DNA of 10,690 nucleotides. Source: QYQD01 sp040755415. Lineage in GTDB: Bacteria; Desulfobacterota; QYQD01. Numbering within the stretch: position 1 is the stretch's first letter; every line of letters begins with the position of its first letter. The translations under genes were made by a program, and so were the position numbers. Below, piece by piece: positions 1-6,077 of the stretch. The notes under the pieces were generated by a model. That model was given only the letters and a program-made list of their open reading frames with translations, was not told the DNA's origin and ran no database searches. The stretch spans positions 1 to 10,690 of the forward strand of contig JBFMAZ010000125.1 of NCBI GenBank assembly GCA_040755415.1. The letters are read 5' to 3'.

Positions 1-111
1 CAAAATGAAGCCCGCAATTTCGCTGCCTGTGCGGTGCACGCAGACAAGGACAATGATCTCACATCCGAAAATATCAAAGATCAATGGGAATACTTACATG
101 CAAAAACCTAA
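1..111 (+). CDS. 3' end of an unidentified gene (partial)
   Basis: Reading frame 1 is open from the first base and stops at TAA 109-111, giving 36 residues. The peptide is rich in charged residues (HADKDNDLTSENIKDQW in its middle, ending LHAKT) and reads like the soluble C-terminus of a cytoplasmic protein: acidic and amphipathic, with no repeats. Repeat elements begin shortly after the stop, as at other gene ends in this window. I do not recognise the family. The overlapping open frame that begins at the ATG at 5 runs into repeat DNA and is likely a shadow. The call rests on composition only. Confidence 0.5.
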   Translation, partial: QNEARNFAACAVHADKDNDLTSENIKDQWEYLHAKT

Positions 112-139
112 CCGGACAAAGCTGTCTATAACTAGTTTT

Positions 140-283
140 CATCCGAAAACCCTGATTTTCCCCTCTCCCCTGGCGGGAGAGGGTTAGGGTGAGGGGGATA
201 ACCTAGCGATTTTCTTATCAGTTCACCCTCCCCCTGACCCCCTCCCGTCGAGGGAGGGGGAGTTTTTGGGGACTTTCCGGATG
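140..283. repeat. Dispersed element bounded by CATCCGRAAA inverted ends
   Basis: The left end is CATCCGAAAA (140-149) and the right end is its near-complement TTTCCGGATG (274-283). Inside are two GC-rich hairpins with 9-bp stems: CCCTCTCCC/GGGAGAGGG (161-169/175-183) and CCCCCTCCC/GGGAGGGGG (238-246/252-260). The same end motif recurs near 5933, 6104 and 9228, and the first hairpin recurs at 9046-9066. This looks like a non-autonomous dispersed repeat with no coding capacity. In its present place it could act as a terminator-like structure behind the partial gene. Confidence 0.65.
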
Positions 284-296
284 AATACTTAAGTAG

Positions 297-315
297 GTCA
301 GGCGTCTCGCCTGAC
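297..315. repeat. Short palindrome GTCAGGCG-tct-CGCCTGAC
   Basis: An 8-bp perfect stem with a 3-base loop. A near copy (GACAGGCG-tcc-CGCCTGTC) lies at 5957-5975, with similar flanks (GTAGG before it). It is a small dispersed palindrome; function unknown. Confidence 0.6.
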
Positions 316-367
316 TTATTTCCATCCTCCTTTGTGCGCCAATAGCTCATAAAATTTTTGATATTAC

Positions 368-446
368 CTGCCAATCATCAACAACAACCTGGATTCACCA
401 TCAAAATACTACCCGCCGTTGTGTGGCAAGTCCAGGTTGCCAGGCA
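368..446. repeat. Nested inverted repeat in intergenic DNA
   Basis: CAACCTGGA (385-393) pairs with TCCAGGTTG (431-439), and outside it CTGCC (368-372) pairs with GGCAG (442-446). This could form a stem of about 14 bp with one bulge around a 37-base loop. No reading frame here has coding character. Confidence 0.4.
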
Positions 447-455
447 GCTATGTTT

Positions 456-603
456 AAATCCGAAATCCTAATATCGAAATACGAAACAAATTCGAATTAT
501 TAAATTCCCAATGTTCAAAACTGCAGCGGAGTCGTTCGTTTTGATGATTCGGATTTTGATCATTCGAGATTGTTTCGAGATTCGTGCTTCGGATTTCGGA
601 TTT
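456..603. repeat. Dispersed AT-rich element with AAATCCGAAATCC inverted ends
   Basis: AAATCCGAAATCC (456-468) is the exact complement of GGATTTCGGATTT (591-603). The interior is AT-rich, full of TTCGA/TCGAA words and non-coding. The right-hand 20 bases (584-603) are repeated identically at 9444-9463, where they touch the stop codon of thymidylate synthase. This points to a mobile or amplified non-coding repeat. Confidence 0.6.
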
Positions 604-843
604 GAAATTAGCCTGCATAGTAAATGTAACGTATTTTCAGCTAAAAATCCAAGCTGCTAATAACATGGGCGGTAGGTTTGGGAATAATTGAATTGCTGTT
701 CAAAACTTAGAAACCATAACTAATTGATATATTTGCATTTATTTTATCATGGGGAAATACGTATAAACATTAGAACACTTTGGAGGGGGTGAAGAACGAC
801 CGGCTATGATATAAATATACGTAAAATCAATAAATTAAGAAGT
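604..843. promoter_or_regulatory. AT-rich upstream region with two TACGTA sites
   Basis: No coding frame is supported here. The stretch is AT-rich and lies directly upstream of the -24/-12 promoter, where an enhancer-binding activator of sigma-54 would bind. The palindrome TACGTA occurs at 758-763 and 818-823, exactly 60 bp apart, each with an A/T-rich right flank (TAAA or AAAA). A weaker TAACGTA lies near 627-633. Treating these as activator sites is inference. Confidence 0.3.
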
Positions 844-858
844 TGGCATCCTCTTTGC
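844..858 (+). promoter_or_regulatory. Sigma-54 (RpoN) -24/-12 promoter of the Fap-like locus
   Basis: TGGC (844-847), seven bases, then TTGC (855-858) gives the invariant GG and GC doublets with the canonical ten-base gap (GG 845-846, GC 857-858). Transcription would start near 870, and a strong ribosome site AAGGAGG follows at 874-880. Sigma-54 transcription needs an ATP-dependent activator, so the operon would be switched on by a dedicated signal rather than constitutively. Confidence 0.72.
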
Positions 859-888
859 GATATACAGGGAAGTAAGGAGGGCGCCGCG

Positions 889-1210
889 GTGACGAAAGTG
901 GTAGCAGGTCTGATCTTCCTTGCTTCGCTTTCAGCGTTTGCAGTTATGGCCCAGGAAAGCGGCGATGCAGCGTCCCTTTTGGGCGAAAAAAAAAATTATC
1001 CGCCTTGAGGACGCTGAGTTGCGTTGTATAGCCGGCCGGGGCTTTAGACCCGCCCTAGAGCAGGGCGAGGTCTCCCGGATCATCCTCTGGGATGAATGGC
1101 GGGCAAGAGGCGATAACGCAAACGCCACCGTTGCCCCTCGGGATATGGGCGCTCAGGGATGTGCAACTGTATCCATAATTCACAGTACCGTAAAGAAAGG
1201 GGGGATGTAG
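889..1210 (+). CDS. Small secreted protein with GG-like leader motif, frameshifted at A10
   Basis: A GTG start at 889 lies 8 bases after AAGGAGG (874-880). It opens a good Sec signal peptide of about 22 residues (VAGLIFLASLSAFAVMAQ), then frame 1 stops at 1006-1008. A run of ten A at 986-995 joins it to a second frame that stays open to TAG 1208-1210. Removing one A gives a continuous protein of about 106 residues. After the signal comes LLGEKK and then a leader-like segment LEDAELRCIAGRGF (about residues 39-52). This has the same layout as the RGG protein encoded at 3212: LLG, about ten residues, EL, then a glycine pair. The remainder is charged (ILWDEWRARGDNANA) with one late cysteine. Family unknown. 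The break may be a sequencing or assembly error, a real null allele, or slippage. First gene behind the sigma-54 promoter. Confidence 0.6.
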
Positions 1211-1299
1211 AAAGCGGGAAAATAAAAGGTAGGGGAATAGTTAACATCCGGTTTTAAAGTGAATGGCAAAGAAAACCTAAAAATCGCAAGGAGGAAAGT

Positions 1300-2178
1300 A
1301 TGAAGAAATCGTTAATAGTATTGATAGCCATGGCCTTTGTCCTGGCCCTGAGTCTGCCAGCCCTGGCAGAGGTAGATGTGATGGGGACCGTTGGGGTAGA
1401 GAAGGACAAGAAGGTTACAGAAACGGTAAAGATAGATAAGGCCCATTACATTGGAGTGAAACAGACTGCTGCCCCTACGCATTCTGCGGAGGCTGCGGCA
1501 GTAAAAAATGATGTAAATACGATGAATAACGTTACTGAGGCGCCCATTCCGGCTAAACCACAGGGGTATATCTATAACGAAATTAACGAAACGTGGAAGG
1601 AGGACCCCACTCGACCCGCGGTGCCTGCGGTACCAATTAAAAAGAGTGCCACAATTAATACAGGCGTTGGTGATAGTTCTGCTGGTGTAATGGGGATTAA
1701 CCAGTCCCCGGGCAGCCTGAACAACCAGGGAAATGCCACCTCTGTCTCCATGGCCGCTGACGGCGACGCTTTTCTGCATGCCGAATCGGCTGCCGAGAAG
1801 AAGAACGGTGTAATAGGTGAAAACGGTAGTGGAAATAGTGTAGCGGCCACTGAAATTACTCGCGAGAACACCATAGATGCTTCTCTGAAGGGTGCGGCTG
1901 GGATACTGGGTGTGAACCAGTCCGCTGGAAGCATCAACAACCAGGATAATGCCGCCAGCCTGGCTGTGGGATCCAAGTCTATGGCTGCTCTATCTGAGGC
2001 CGACCTGGGGATGGTCAACAGTGGCAATATGAGCATGGAAGCCGGTGTGACATTAACGGATACGCTGAGCAATGGTGCCCTCTCCGGGGCCAAGGGTATT
2101 GTCGGCGTCAACCAGTCCTCGGGCTGCATGAATAACCAGGCTAATGTTGTGGCCGTTTGTGCGGTTTCGTTCCCCTAA
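1300..2178 (+). CDS. Secreted three-repeat fibril subunit, FapB/FapC-like
   Basis: A 292-residue exported protein. AAGGAGG (1288-1294) sits 5 bases before the ATG, suggesting strong translation. Residues 1-23 form a clear Sec signal peptide ending PALA|E. Residues 24-125 are a variable, proline-containing N-terminal part. Three imperfect repeats follow at about 128-153, 198-223 and 263-288, with cores MGINQSPGSLNNQ, LGVNQSAGSINNQ and VGVNQSSGCMNNQ. They are spaced by 65-70 residues of Ser/Ala/Asn-rich linker, and the only two cysteines (C-x10-C) are in the last repeat. Gly/Asn/Gln repeats with a nearby secreted C39 peptidase and a beta-barrel match, from my memory of the family, the architecture of Pseudomonas Fap amyloid subunits. 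The strong ribosome site and the hairpin after the gene fit a highly made major subunit. Curli-type repeats are the main alternative, but no CsgG-type partner is present. Confidence 0.68.
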   Translation: MKKSLIVLIAMAFVLALSLPALAEVDVMGTVGVEKDKKVTETVKIDKAHYIGVKQTAAPTHSAEAAAVKNDVNTMNNVTEAPIPAKPQGYIYNEINETWKEDPTRPAVPAVPIKKSATINTGVGDSSAGVMGINQSPGSLNNQGNATSVSMAADGDAFLHAESAAEKKNGVIGENGSGNSVAATEITRENTIDASLKGAAGILGVNQSAGSINNQDNAASLAVGSKSMAALSEADLGMVNSGNMSMEAGVTLTDTLSNGALSGAKGIVGVNQSSGCMNNQANVVAVCAVSFP

Positions 2179-2208
2179 GATGTCTTATCGTCTGTGAAAC
2201 GTGAAACC

Positions 2209-2243
2209 GGAGAGAGGGAAGTGGACCATACTTCCCTCTCTTC
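2209..2243 (+). terminator. Hairpin after the first subunit gene (attenuator or mRNA-stabilising stem)
   Basis: GAGAGGGAAGT (2212-2222) pairs perfectly with ACTTCCCTCTC (2230-2240) around a 7-base loop. Outer pairs extend the stem to about 14 bp with one G-T. Only a weak TTCC follows rather than a T-run. Partial termination or 3'-end stabilisation would raise the first subunit over the downstream peptidase and barrel; that role is inference. Confidence 0.55.
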
Positions 2244-2274
2244 CTAAATAGGTTATCGATAGAGGCGCTTGCAA

Positions 2275-2328
2275 AACTGTTTGTCATCCCCGAATGATTC
2301 TATCGGGGATATGGTTTTTCAAACAGTT
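2275..2328. repeat. Nested inverted repeat (outer AACTGTTTG, inner CCCCGA stem)
   Basis: AACTGTTTG (2275-2283) pairs with CAAACAGTT (2320-2328) and encloses CCCCGA/TCGGGG (2288-2293/2303-2308). It lies in the roughly 300-base gap between the first subunit gene and the peptidase gene. It is probably part of an inserted repeat element that also includes 2375-2426. Confidence 0.5.
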
Positions 2329-2374
2329 AGAACCAGATTTCCGCTCAGAATCGCTGCGGGAATCCAGCAAGGAA

Positions 2375-2426
2375 CTGGATGCCGGATCAAGCCTGTCCTC
2401 AACTTGATTGGGGATCCGGCATGACG
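2375..2426. repeat. Dispersed repeat CTGGATGCCGGATCAAG...CCGGCATGACG
   Basis: ATGCCGGATC (2379-2388) pairs with GATCCGGCAT (2413-2422). The same sequence family occurs at 4711-4782. The open frame running into the peptidase gene begins inside this repeat (MPDQA...), as does the one running into the barrel gene (MPDQV...). Both are artefactual N-terminal extensions. Confidence 0.65.
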
Positions 2427-2474
2427 TTTTTTATGTATTTACCTACAGAATCTTTGAGAGTCTTTAAGCAGGCG

Positions 2475-3215
2475 ATGGGAAAAAGTAATAAAATATCGGC
2501 CCTTACAGGTATCCTTATTTTTATCCTATCCTGCGCTCTTCACTCATCTACCTGGGCAGGCACCGTCGTGGTCCGGATGATGCACCGCGGGCCGGCCATA
2601 TATAAAAAGGTCATCAGCCTGCGAGAAAAAAAGTTCATCAAGATAGTCCCGCAAAGCAAGGATTATAGTTGCGGCGCAGCGGCGATAGCCACCGTTTTAA
2701 CCTACCATTTTGGTATGGATACTTCAGAAACAAACACCATTCAGGGCCTGCTCAAGGTGGCAGACCTGGAGGTGGTAAAGAAAAAGGGATTTTCACTTCT
2801 GGACTTAAAAAAATATGCGGAAAATATAGGTTACCGGGCCGGCGGGTTCAAGGTTAAGGCCGACCTGCTCCCCAACATAAACAAACCGACGATTGTCCTC
2901 ATCGACGTCCGGGGATATTCTCATTTTGTAGTCCTGAAAGGGGTGCGGGGGGAGGATGTCTTCCTGGCTGATCCGGCCTGGGGAAATCGCATTATGAATC
3001 TTGCGGATTTTTTAAAGGCATGGAACGGCATTGTCTTCGCCTTTGACGGCCCAATGCTGGCCAACGCGCTGGGATTAACCTGTGAAGACCGTGAGGCCAT
3101 GCCGGTGGATTGTATCCTCCGGATGAAGAGCCTGGACAGCGCCGGACGTTTCATTATGGACCCCTCCCAGCAGAGCGTTATCACTAAAACCATTTATCGG
3201 GACAGCTTGTTATGA
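2475..3215 (+). CDS. Sec-exported C39 family cysteine peptidase, FapD-like
   Basis: About 246 residues from the ATG at 2475. This start is chosen because it gives a basic N-region followed by a hydrophobic core (ALTGILIFILSCAL), whereas the upstream 32 in-frame codons are repeat-derived; the ribosome site is weak. The C39 (papain-like, bacteriocin-processing) signature is complete: Gln60 (oxyanion hole) in PQSKDYSCG, Cys66, His150 in GYSHFVVL and Asp166 in LADPAWG. There is no ABC-transporter or ATPase domain, so this is a stand-alone periplasmic peptidase as in FapD, not an ABC exporter such as LagD or ComA. C39 enzymes cut after GG leaders; the neighbouring protein at 3212, whose start overlaps this stop (ATGA), carries an RGG motif and is the obvious candidate substrate. 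The substrate assignment is inference. Confidence 0.82.
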   Translation: MGKSNKISALTGILIFILSCALHSSTWAGTVVVRMMHRGPAIYKKVISLREKKFIKIVPQSKDYSCGAAAIATVLTYHFGMDTSETNTIQGLLKVADLEVVKKKGFSLLDLKKYAENIGYRAGGFKVKADLLPNINKPTIVLIDVRGYSHFVVLKGVRGEDVFLADPAWGNRIMNLADFLKAWNGIVFAFDGPMLANALGLTCEDREAMPVDCILRMKSLDSAGRFIMDPSQQSVITKTIYRDSLL

Positions 3216-3826
3216 CGATAAAAATACATAGGGTGCGATTGGCGATAGTGGTGGGGACTATGGTCCTTACCCTCCTATTCCCTCACGCGCTATCGGCCGG
3301 TCCACCAACCGATCTGTTGGGAGTGGAAGCCGAGGCCGTGCCCGAAGAGGAACTTGGAAAGGTACGGGGTGGCTACGCCGGTTTCTACTTCGCTTTTGAC
3401 TTCTCCGGATCCTGGGATAATACAGGCGGCTGGGGAGGCACAAGCACAGCCAATGGTTCTGCCACCTACCACAGTGACGTGGGGGATGTCAAGGTCGTGG
3501 TTAACGAAAGTACCAATAATACTGCTAACGGTAACCACGTCACCGTAGAATCGTCCTCAGTACCATCCTCCACAGGCGATTCTGCAGCCATGCCTTTTTC
3601 ATCCCCGACCAGCACAACCCTGAGCACGGGAGACAAACTCGTTAAGATGAGCGCCTTTGTGGGCGACATAAACCAGACCCAGGGGGTTATTCAGATCTGC
3701 CAGGTGCCGGGCAGCAACAATATAGTAACCACGGTTATGAACCTCCAGCTTACGGTGATTAACATAAATGATCCATCCAAGGTAGCCCAGTTGTCGTCCA
3801 TCTTGCCGGGGCTGGTCGTGAATTGA
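3212..3826 (+). CDS. Secreted RGG-leader protein of the Fap-like locus (possible FapE equivalent)
   Basis: 204 residues. The ATG at 3212 overlaps the stop of the C39 gene (ATGA), so translation is probably coupled. Residues 1-29 are a Sec signal peptide (LAIVVGTMVLTLLFPHALSA). Then comes LLGVEAEAVPEEELGKVRGG (residues 35-54), an acidic helical segment ending in a double glycine, much like GG leaders but placed behind a signal peptide. The mature part opens with aromatic/Gly-rich sequence (YAGFYFAFDFSGSW, WGG), continues Ser/Thr/Asn-rich, and near residues 150-186 has FVGDINQTQGVIQICQV followed by VNINI-like beta sequence, a single degenerate copy of the subunit repeat, with one cysteine (163). 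It could be a minor or nucleating fibril component processed by the C39 enzyme. I cannot assign it to a named family with certainty. Confidence 0.6.
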   Translation: MTIKIHRVRLAIVVGTMVLTLLFPHALSAGPPTDLLGVEAEAVPEEELGKVRGGYAGFYFAFDFSGSWDNTGGWGGTSTANGSATYHSDVGDVKVVVNESTNNTANGNHVTVESSSVPSSTGDSAAMPFSSPTSTTLSTGDKLVKMSAFVGDINQTQGVIQICQVPGSNNIVTTVMNLQLTVININDPSKVAQLSSILPGLVVN

Positions 3827-3854
3827 TAATATATCTATCGGAAGGAACTCTGAC

Positions 3855-4649
3855 ATGAGCACAAAAGGCTTCCGGACAGTATTAAGGATAACGATTCTTG
3901 CGTGCATAACTGTGCTATTTTCATGGTTACCAGCCAGCGCAGATATGTCAGATACTATAAGTGATACCACCAGCACCACCGTTACGGAAGAGACCACTAT
4001 CGCCACGGATATTGCCGTTGGTGTTAGTCAGACGGCTGAGGCTGGCCACTCGGCGGCCAGTTCCGGCACGGCTACGGGAACGAGTAATAATAACCAGATA
4101 ATCGAGAGCAAAGGGATAGAAAAATCTGCCGATATCTGGGCCGATTCACTAAGCGGCTCAAGCGGCATTATCAGCATTAACCAGGCCCCCGGAACGTTGA
4201 ACAATCAAGGGAGCGCCGTGAATGTCACCTATGCCACCGAGGCTGCAGATACCCTGCTCCAGGCCACGACGGCCTTGCAGAACCAGAGCTCCGGAAACGA
4301 AGTAAGCGCTGATACCTCTGAAATAACCAATGAGATCCACGGCAATGCCTTTTACGGGGTCACAGGCATTATAACCGTCAATCAATCCGCCGGCAGCCTT
4401 AATACCCAGACTACGCTTGTCAATCTTACCATTGGCGCCAGCTCCGCTGTTTCTCTTTCCGATGCCGACCTCGGTATGCTAAATACCAATAACAAGATAA
4501 CCGATATCGGGGTTACGCGCACCGACAGCTTAAGTACTTTTGCCCTGCAAGGAGCCAAGGGTATTATCTCCATCAACCAGTCCTCAGGGTGTCTCAACCA
4601 TCAGGTCAACGCCATCTCCGTATCCGTGCGAGAATTTACTTTATATTAA
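3855..4649 (+). CDS. Second secreted three-repeat fibril subunit, FapB/FapC-like
   Basis: 264 residues, with GAAGGA (3841-3846) 8 bases before the ATG. Residues 1-29 are a signal peptide (ILACITVLFSWLPASA|D). The next stretch is Thr/Ser/Asp-rich. Three repeats at about 103-128, 169-195 and 233-258 have cores ISINQAPGTLNNQ, ITVNQSAGSLNTQ and ISINQSSGCLNHQ, about 65 residues apart. It is a paralogue of the product at 1300: the last linker (ADLGML, GVTRTDSLS, ALQGAKGI) and final repeat match that protein residue for residue at many positions, while the N-terminal third does not. Only one cysteine is present in the mature part, in repeat three. Two subunit genes of the same repeat count recall the nucleator/major subunit pair FapB and FapC; which is which cannot be told from sequence. 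Confidence 0.67.
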   Translation: MSTKGFRTVLRITILACITVLFSWLPASADMSDTISDTTSTTVTEETTIATDIAVGVSQTAEAGHSAASSGTATGTSNNNQIIESKGIEKSADIWADSLSGSSGIISINQAPGTLNNQGSAVNVTYATEAADTLLQATTALQNQSSGNEVSADTSEITNEIHGNAFYGVTGIITVNQSAGSLNTQTTLVNLTIGASSAVSLSDADLGMLNTNNKITDIGVTRTDSLSTFALQGAKGIISINQSSGCLNHQVNAISVSVREFTLY

Positions 4650-4684
4650 TAGATTTTTTGTGATAGCATAAAAGTGATGAATTT

Positions 4685-4799
4685 GTAAAAAGTCTAAAAA
4701 CCGTTTTTAACGTCATTCCGGCGAAAGCCGGAATCCAGTAAATTCAATATGTTCTGGATGCCGGATCAAGTCCGGCATGACGATTTCAGGACTTTTTAC
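4685..4799. repeat. Nested palindromic element with terminal inverted repeats (REP/MITE-like)
   Basis: The outermost 10-bp ends GTAAAAAGTC (4685-4694) and GACTTTTTAC (4790-4799) are perfect complements. Inside, CGTCAT (4711) and ATGACG (ending 4782) pair, as do CCAG/CTGG, and each half folds alone: ATTCCGGC-gaaa-GCCGGAAT and ATGCCGGA-tcaag-TCCGGCAT. The element lies between the second subunit gene and the barrel gene. Half copies are at 2375-2426 and 5862-5888. It resembles REP doublets. Confidence 0.7.
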
Positions 4800-4850
4800 G
4801 AGATCATCAAAAGTGGAGACATAAAATATGCCTTTAGAAAGGATGATCCC

Positions 4851-5849
4851 GTGCGCTATAAACTCCTCTCCCTCTTGCTTGTTATCCTAGTCTATGCATC
4901 CGTGTTTCCCCTTTATGCCCTGGCCCAACAGGAAGAACGAAAGCCCGTTCCCGGCGCCTCTGTGGAAAAAGGCGGCGCCCTGCTGCCCACCGGGCGTTTT
5001 GTGCTGGAACCGGCATTTCAATATGCCCACAACTCCAGCAAGCAGCTCGTTTCCATAAGCGGCTTTAGCATATTCAATGCCATTCTGATCGGCCGGATTG
5101 ACCTGAAGGAGATCGAGAGAGATATCTACATACCTTCTATAACGGCGCGGTTGGGTTTCAAAGACATGGAATTAAACGTCAAAGTCCCGTGGATGTACCG
5201 GAGGGATAAGGAGACGAACCCGGCCACAGACCCTCCCACCGTGTATTCTGCCGACGATAGCGGCCTTGGAGACATCGAGGGGGGGTTTTATTATAAGCTG
5301 GTTAGCGAACGTGGCGCCATCCCGGATATCATCCTGAGCCTGGGCGTTAAATCGGACACCGGACGCGATCCTTATGGGCTGCAAACTGAGACAGTCGGCG
5401 GCCAGTTACGTTACAAGGAATTCCCCACCGGCACCGGGCACTGGGGCTACTCCGGAGGCCTGATCTTTGTTAAGACTACTGACCCTGCGGTCGTATTCCT
5501 GAACCTGACGTACTTTTATAATGATTCCAGGGACATCGGGACAGAAGGTGGCACGTTTTACGGTGAGGTTGATCCCGGGGACAGCTTTGAATATAACATC
5601 GGCACCGTGGTCGCCCTGAACGAGAAATTTTCTCTCAATTTTACTCTTAACCAGCGGATTACCGGTAAGACCGTGCAGAACGGATCTGAGATAGCGGATA
5701 GTGATCTTAACGCCATCTCTCTTAACCTGGGCGGCACCTATGCCATATCTAAGTGGTTCTCCATAGATGTGACCGCCGGGATCGGCCTGACCTCCGATGC
5801 CAACGATGTGACGTTAATGATAAGGGTGCCCATTAATTTTGAATTTTAG
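4851..5849 (+). CDS. Outer-membrane beta-barrel, probable fibril exporter (FapF-like role)
   Basis: 332 residues from GTG 4851, chosen because AGAAAGGA (4836-4843) is spaced 7 bases before it and a signal peptide starts at once (KLLSLLLVILVYASVFPLYALA, cut near residue 25). The upstream in-frame codons come from the repeat at 4711-4782. The mature protein alternates hydrophobic and polar residues in many short strands separated by Gly/Asp/Asn turns and ends in INFEF, a C-terminal Phe typical of BAM-inserted barrels. The opening LLPTGRFVLEPAFQY and RDIYIPSITARLGF resemble, from memory, proteins annotated as MetA-pathway-of-phenol-degradation-like transporters. FapF is also a barrel, but its N-terminal coiled coil is not obvious here. 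Last gene of the locus; it probably passes subunits across the outer membrane. Confidence 0.68.
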   Translation: MRYKLLSLLLVILVYASVFPLYALAQQEERKPVPGASVEKGGALLPTGRFVLEPAFQYAHNSSKQLVSISGFSIFNAILIGRIDLKEIERDIYIPSITARLGFKDMELNVKVPWMYRRDKETNPATDPPTVYSADDSGLGDIEGGFYYKLVSERGAIPDIILSLGVKSDTGRDPYGLQTETVGGQLRYKEFPTGTGHWGYSGGLIFVKTTDPAVVFLNLTYFYNDSRDIGTEGGTFYGEVDPGDSFEYNIGTVVALNEKFSLNFTLNQRITGKTVQNGSEIADSDLNAISLNLGGTYAISKWFSIDVTAGIGLTSDANDVTLMIRVPINFEF

Positions 5850-5861
5850 TTTATGCTCTTT

Positions 5862-5888
5862 CGTCATTCCCGTGCAAACGGGAATCCA
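5862..5888. repeat. Half REP-type palindrome after the barrel gene
   Basis: TTCCCGT-gcaa-ACGGGAA (5867-5884) follows CGTCA and precedes TCCAG, as in the left half of the element at 4711. It is the first hairpin after the locus and could end the transcript, though it lacks a T-run. Confidence 0.55.
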
Positions 5889-5905
5889 GTAGTTTGGTAG
5901 GCTGA

Positions 5906-6053
5906 GCCCACCCTACGTCTACTGGCTAGTGCTCATCCGAAAACTTCCCTTCGTAGGACAGGCGTCCCGCCTGTCGACAGTCCCGCACGGTGGGTTTTTA
6001 CCCGCCATCATTCTCTTGCTGGGCAAAGCCTGCTCTACGGGACTCTCCTACGA
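5906..6053. repeat. Cluster of dispersed repeats between the barrel gene and rlmN
   Basis: This gene-free stretch holds GCCCACCCTAC (5906-5916, repeated at 9209-9219), the end motif CATCCGAAAA near 5933, and the palindrome GACAGGCG-tcc-CGCCTGTC (5957-5975). An 8-bp inverted pair TCGTAGGA/TCCTACGA (5951-5958/6046-6053) encloses GC-rich sequence. No coding frame is convincing. Confidence 0.5.
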
Positions 6054-6077
6054 GTGTAAGATGGAACATAGTCCGGG

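Noticed and set aside
132..374. Minus-strand 80-residue frame
   Set aside because: It is composed of palindromic repeat translation (PPPSTGGGQGEGE), not a gene.
1312..2129. Minus-strand open frames opposite the first subunit gene
   Set aside because: These are shadows of a repetitive coding sequence, with no signal, motif or ribosome site; the plus-strand protein is clearly real.
1300..2178. Curli (CsgA) subunit
   Set aside because: The repeat is about 65-70 residues with an NQSxGxxNNQ core, not the 22-residue curli repeat, and the partners are a C39 peptidase and a barrel rather than CsgG/E/F.
2379..2474. N-terminal extension of the C39 peptidase frame starting MPDQACPQL
   Set aside because: It is translated from the dispersed repeat at 2375-2426, and the same kind of extension (MPDQV) precedes the barrel gene. 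The true signal peptide starts at 2475.
4749..4850. Upstream ATG start for the barrel gene
   Set aside because: It lies in the nested repeat element. The GTG at 4851 has a well-spaced ribosome site and begins a signal peptide.
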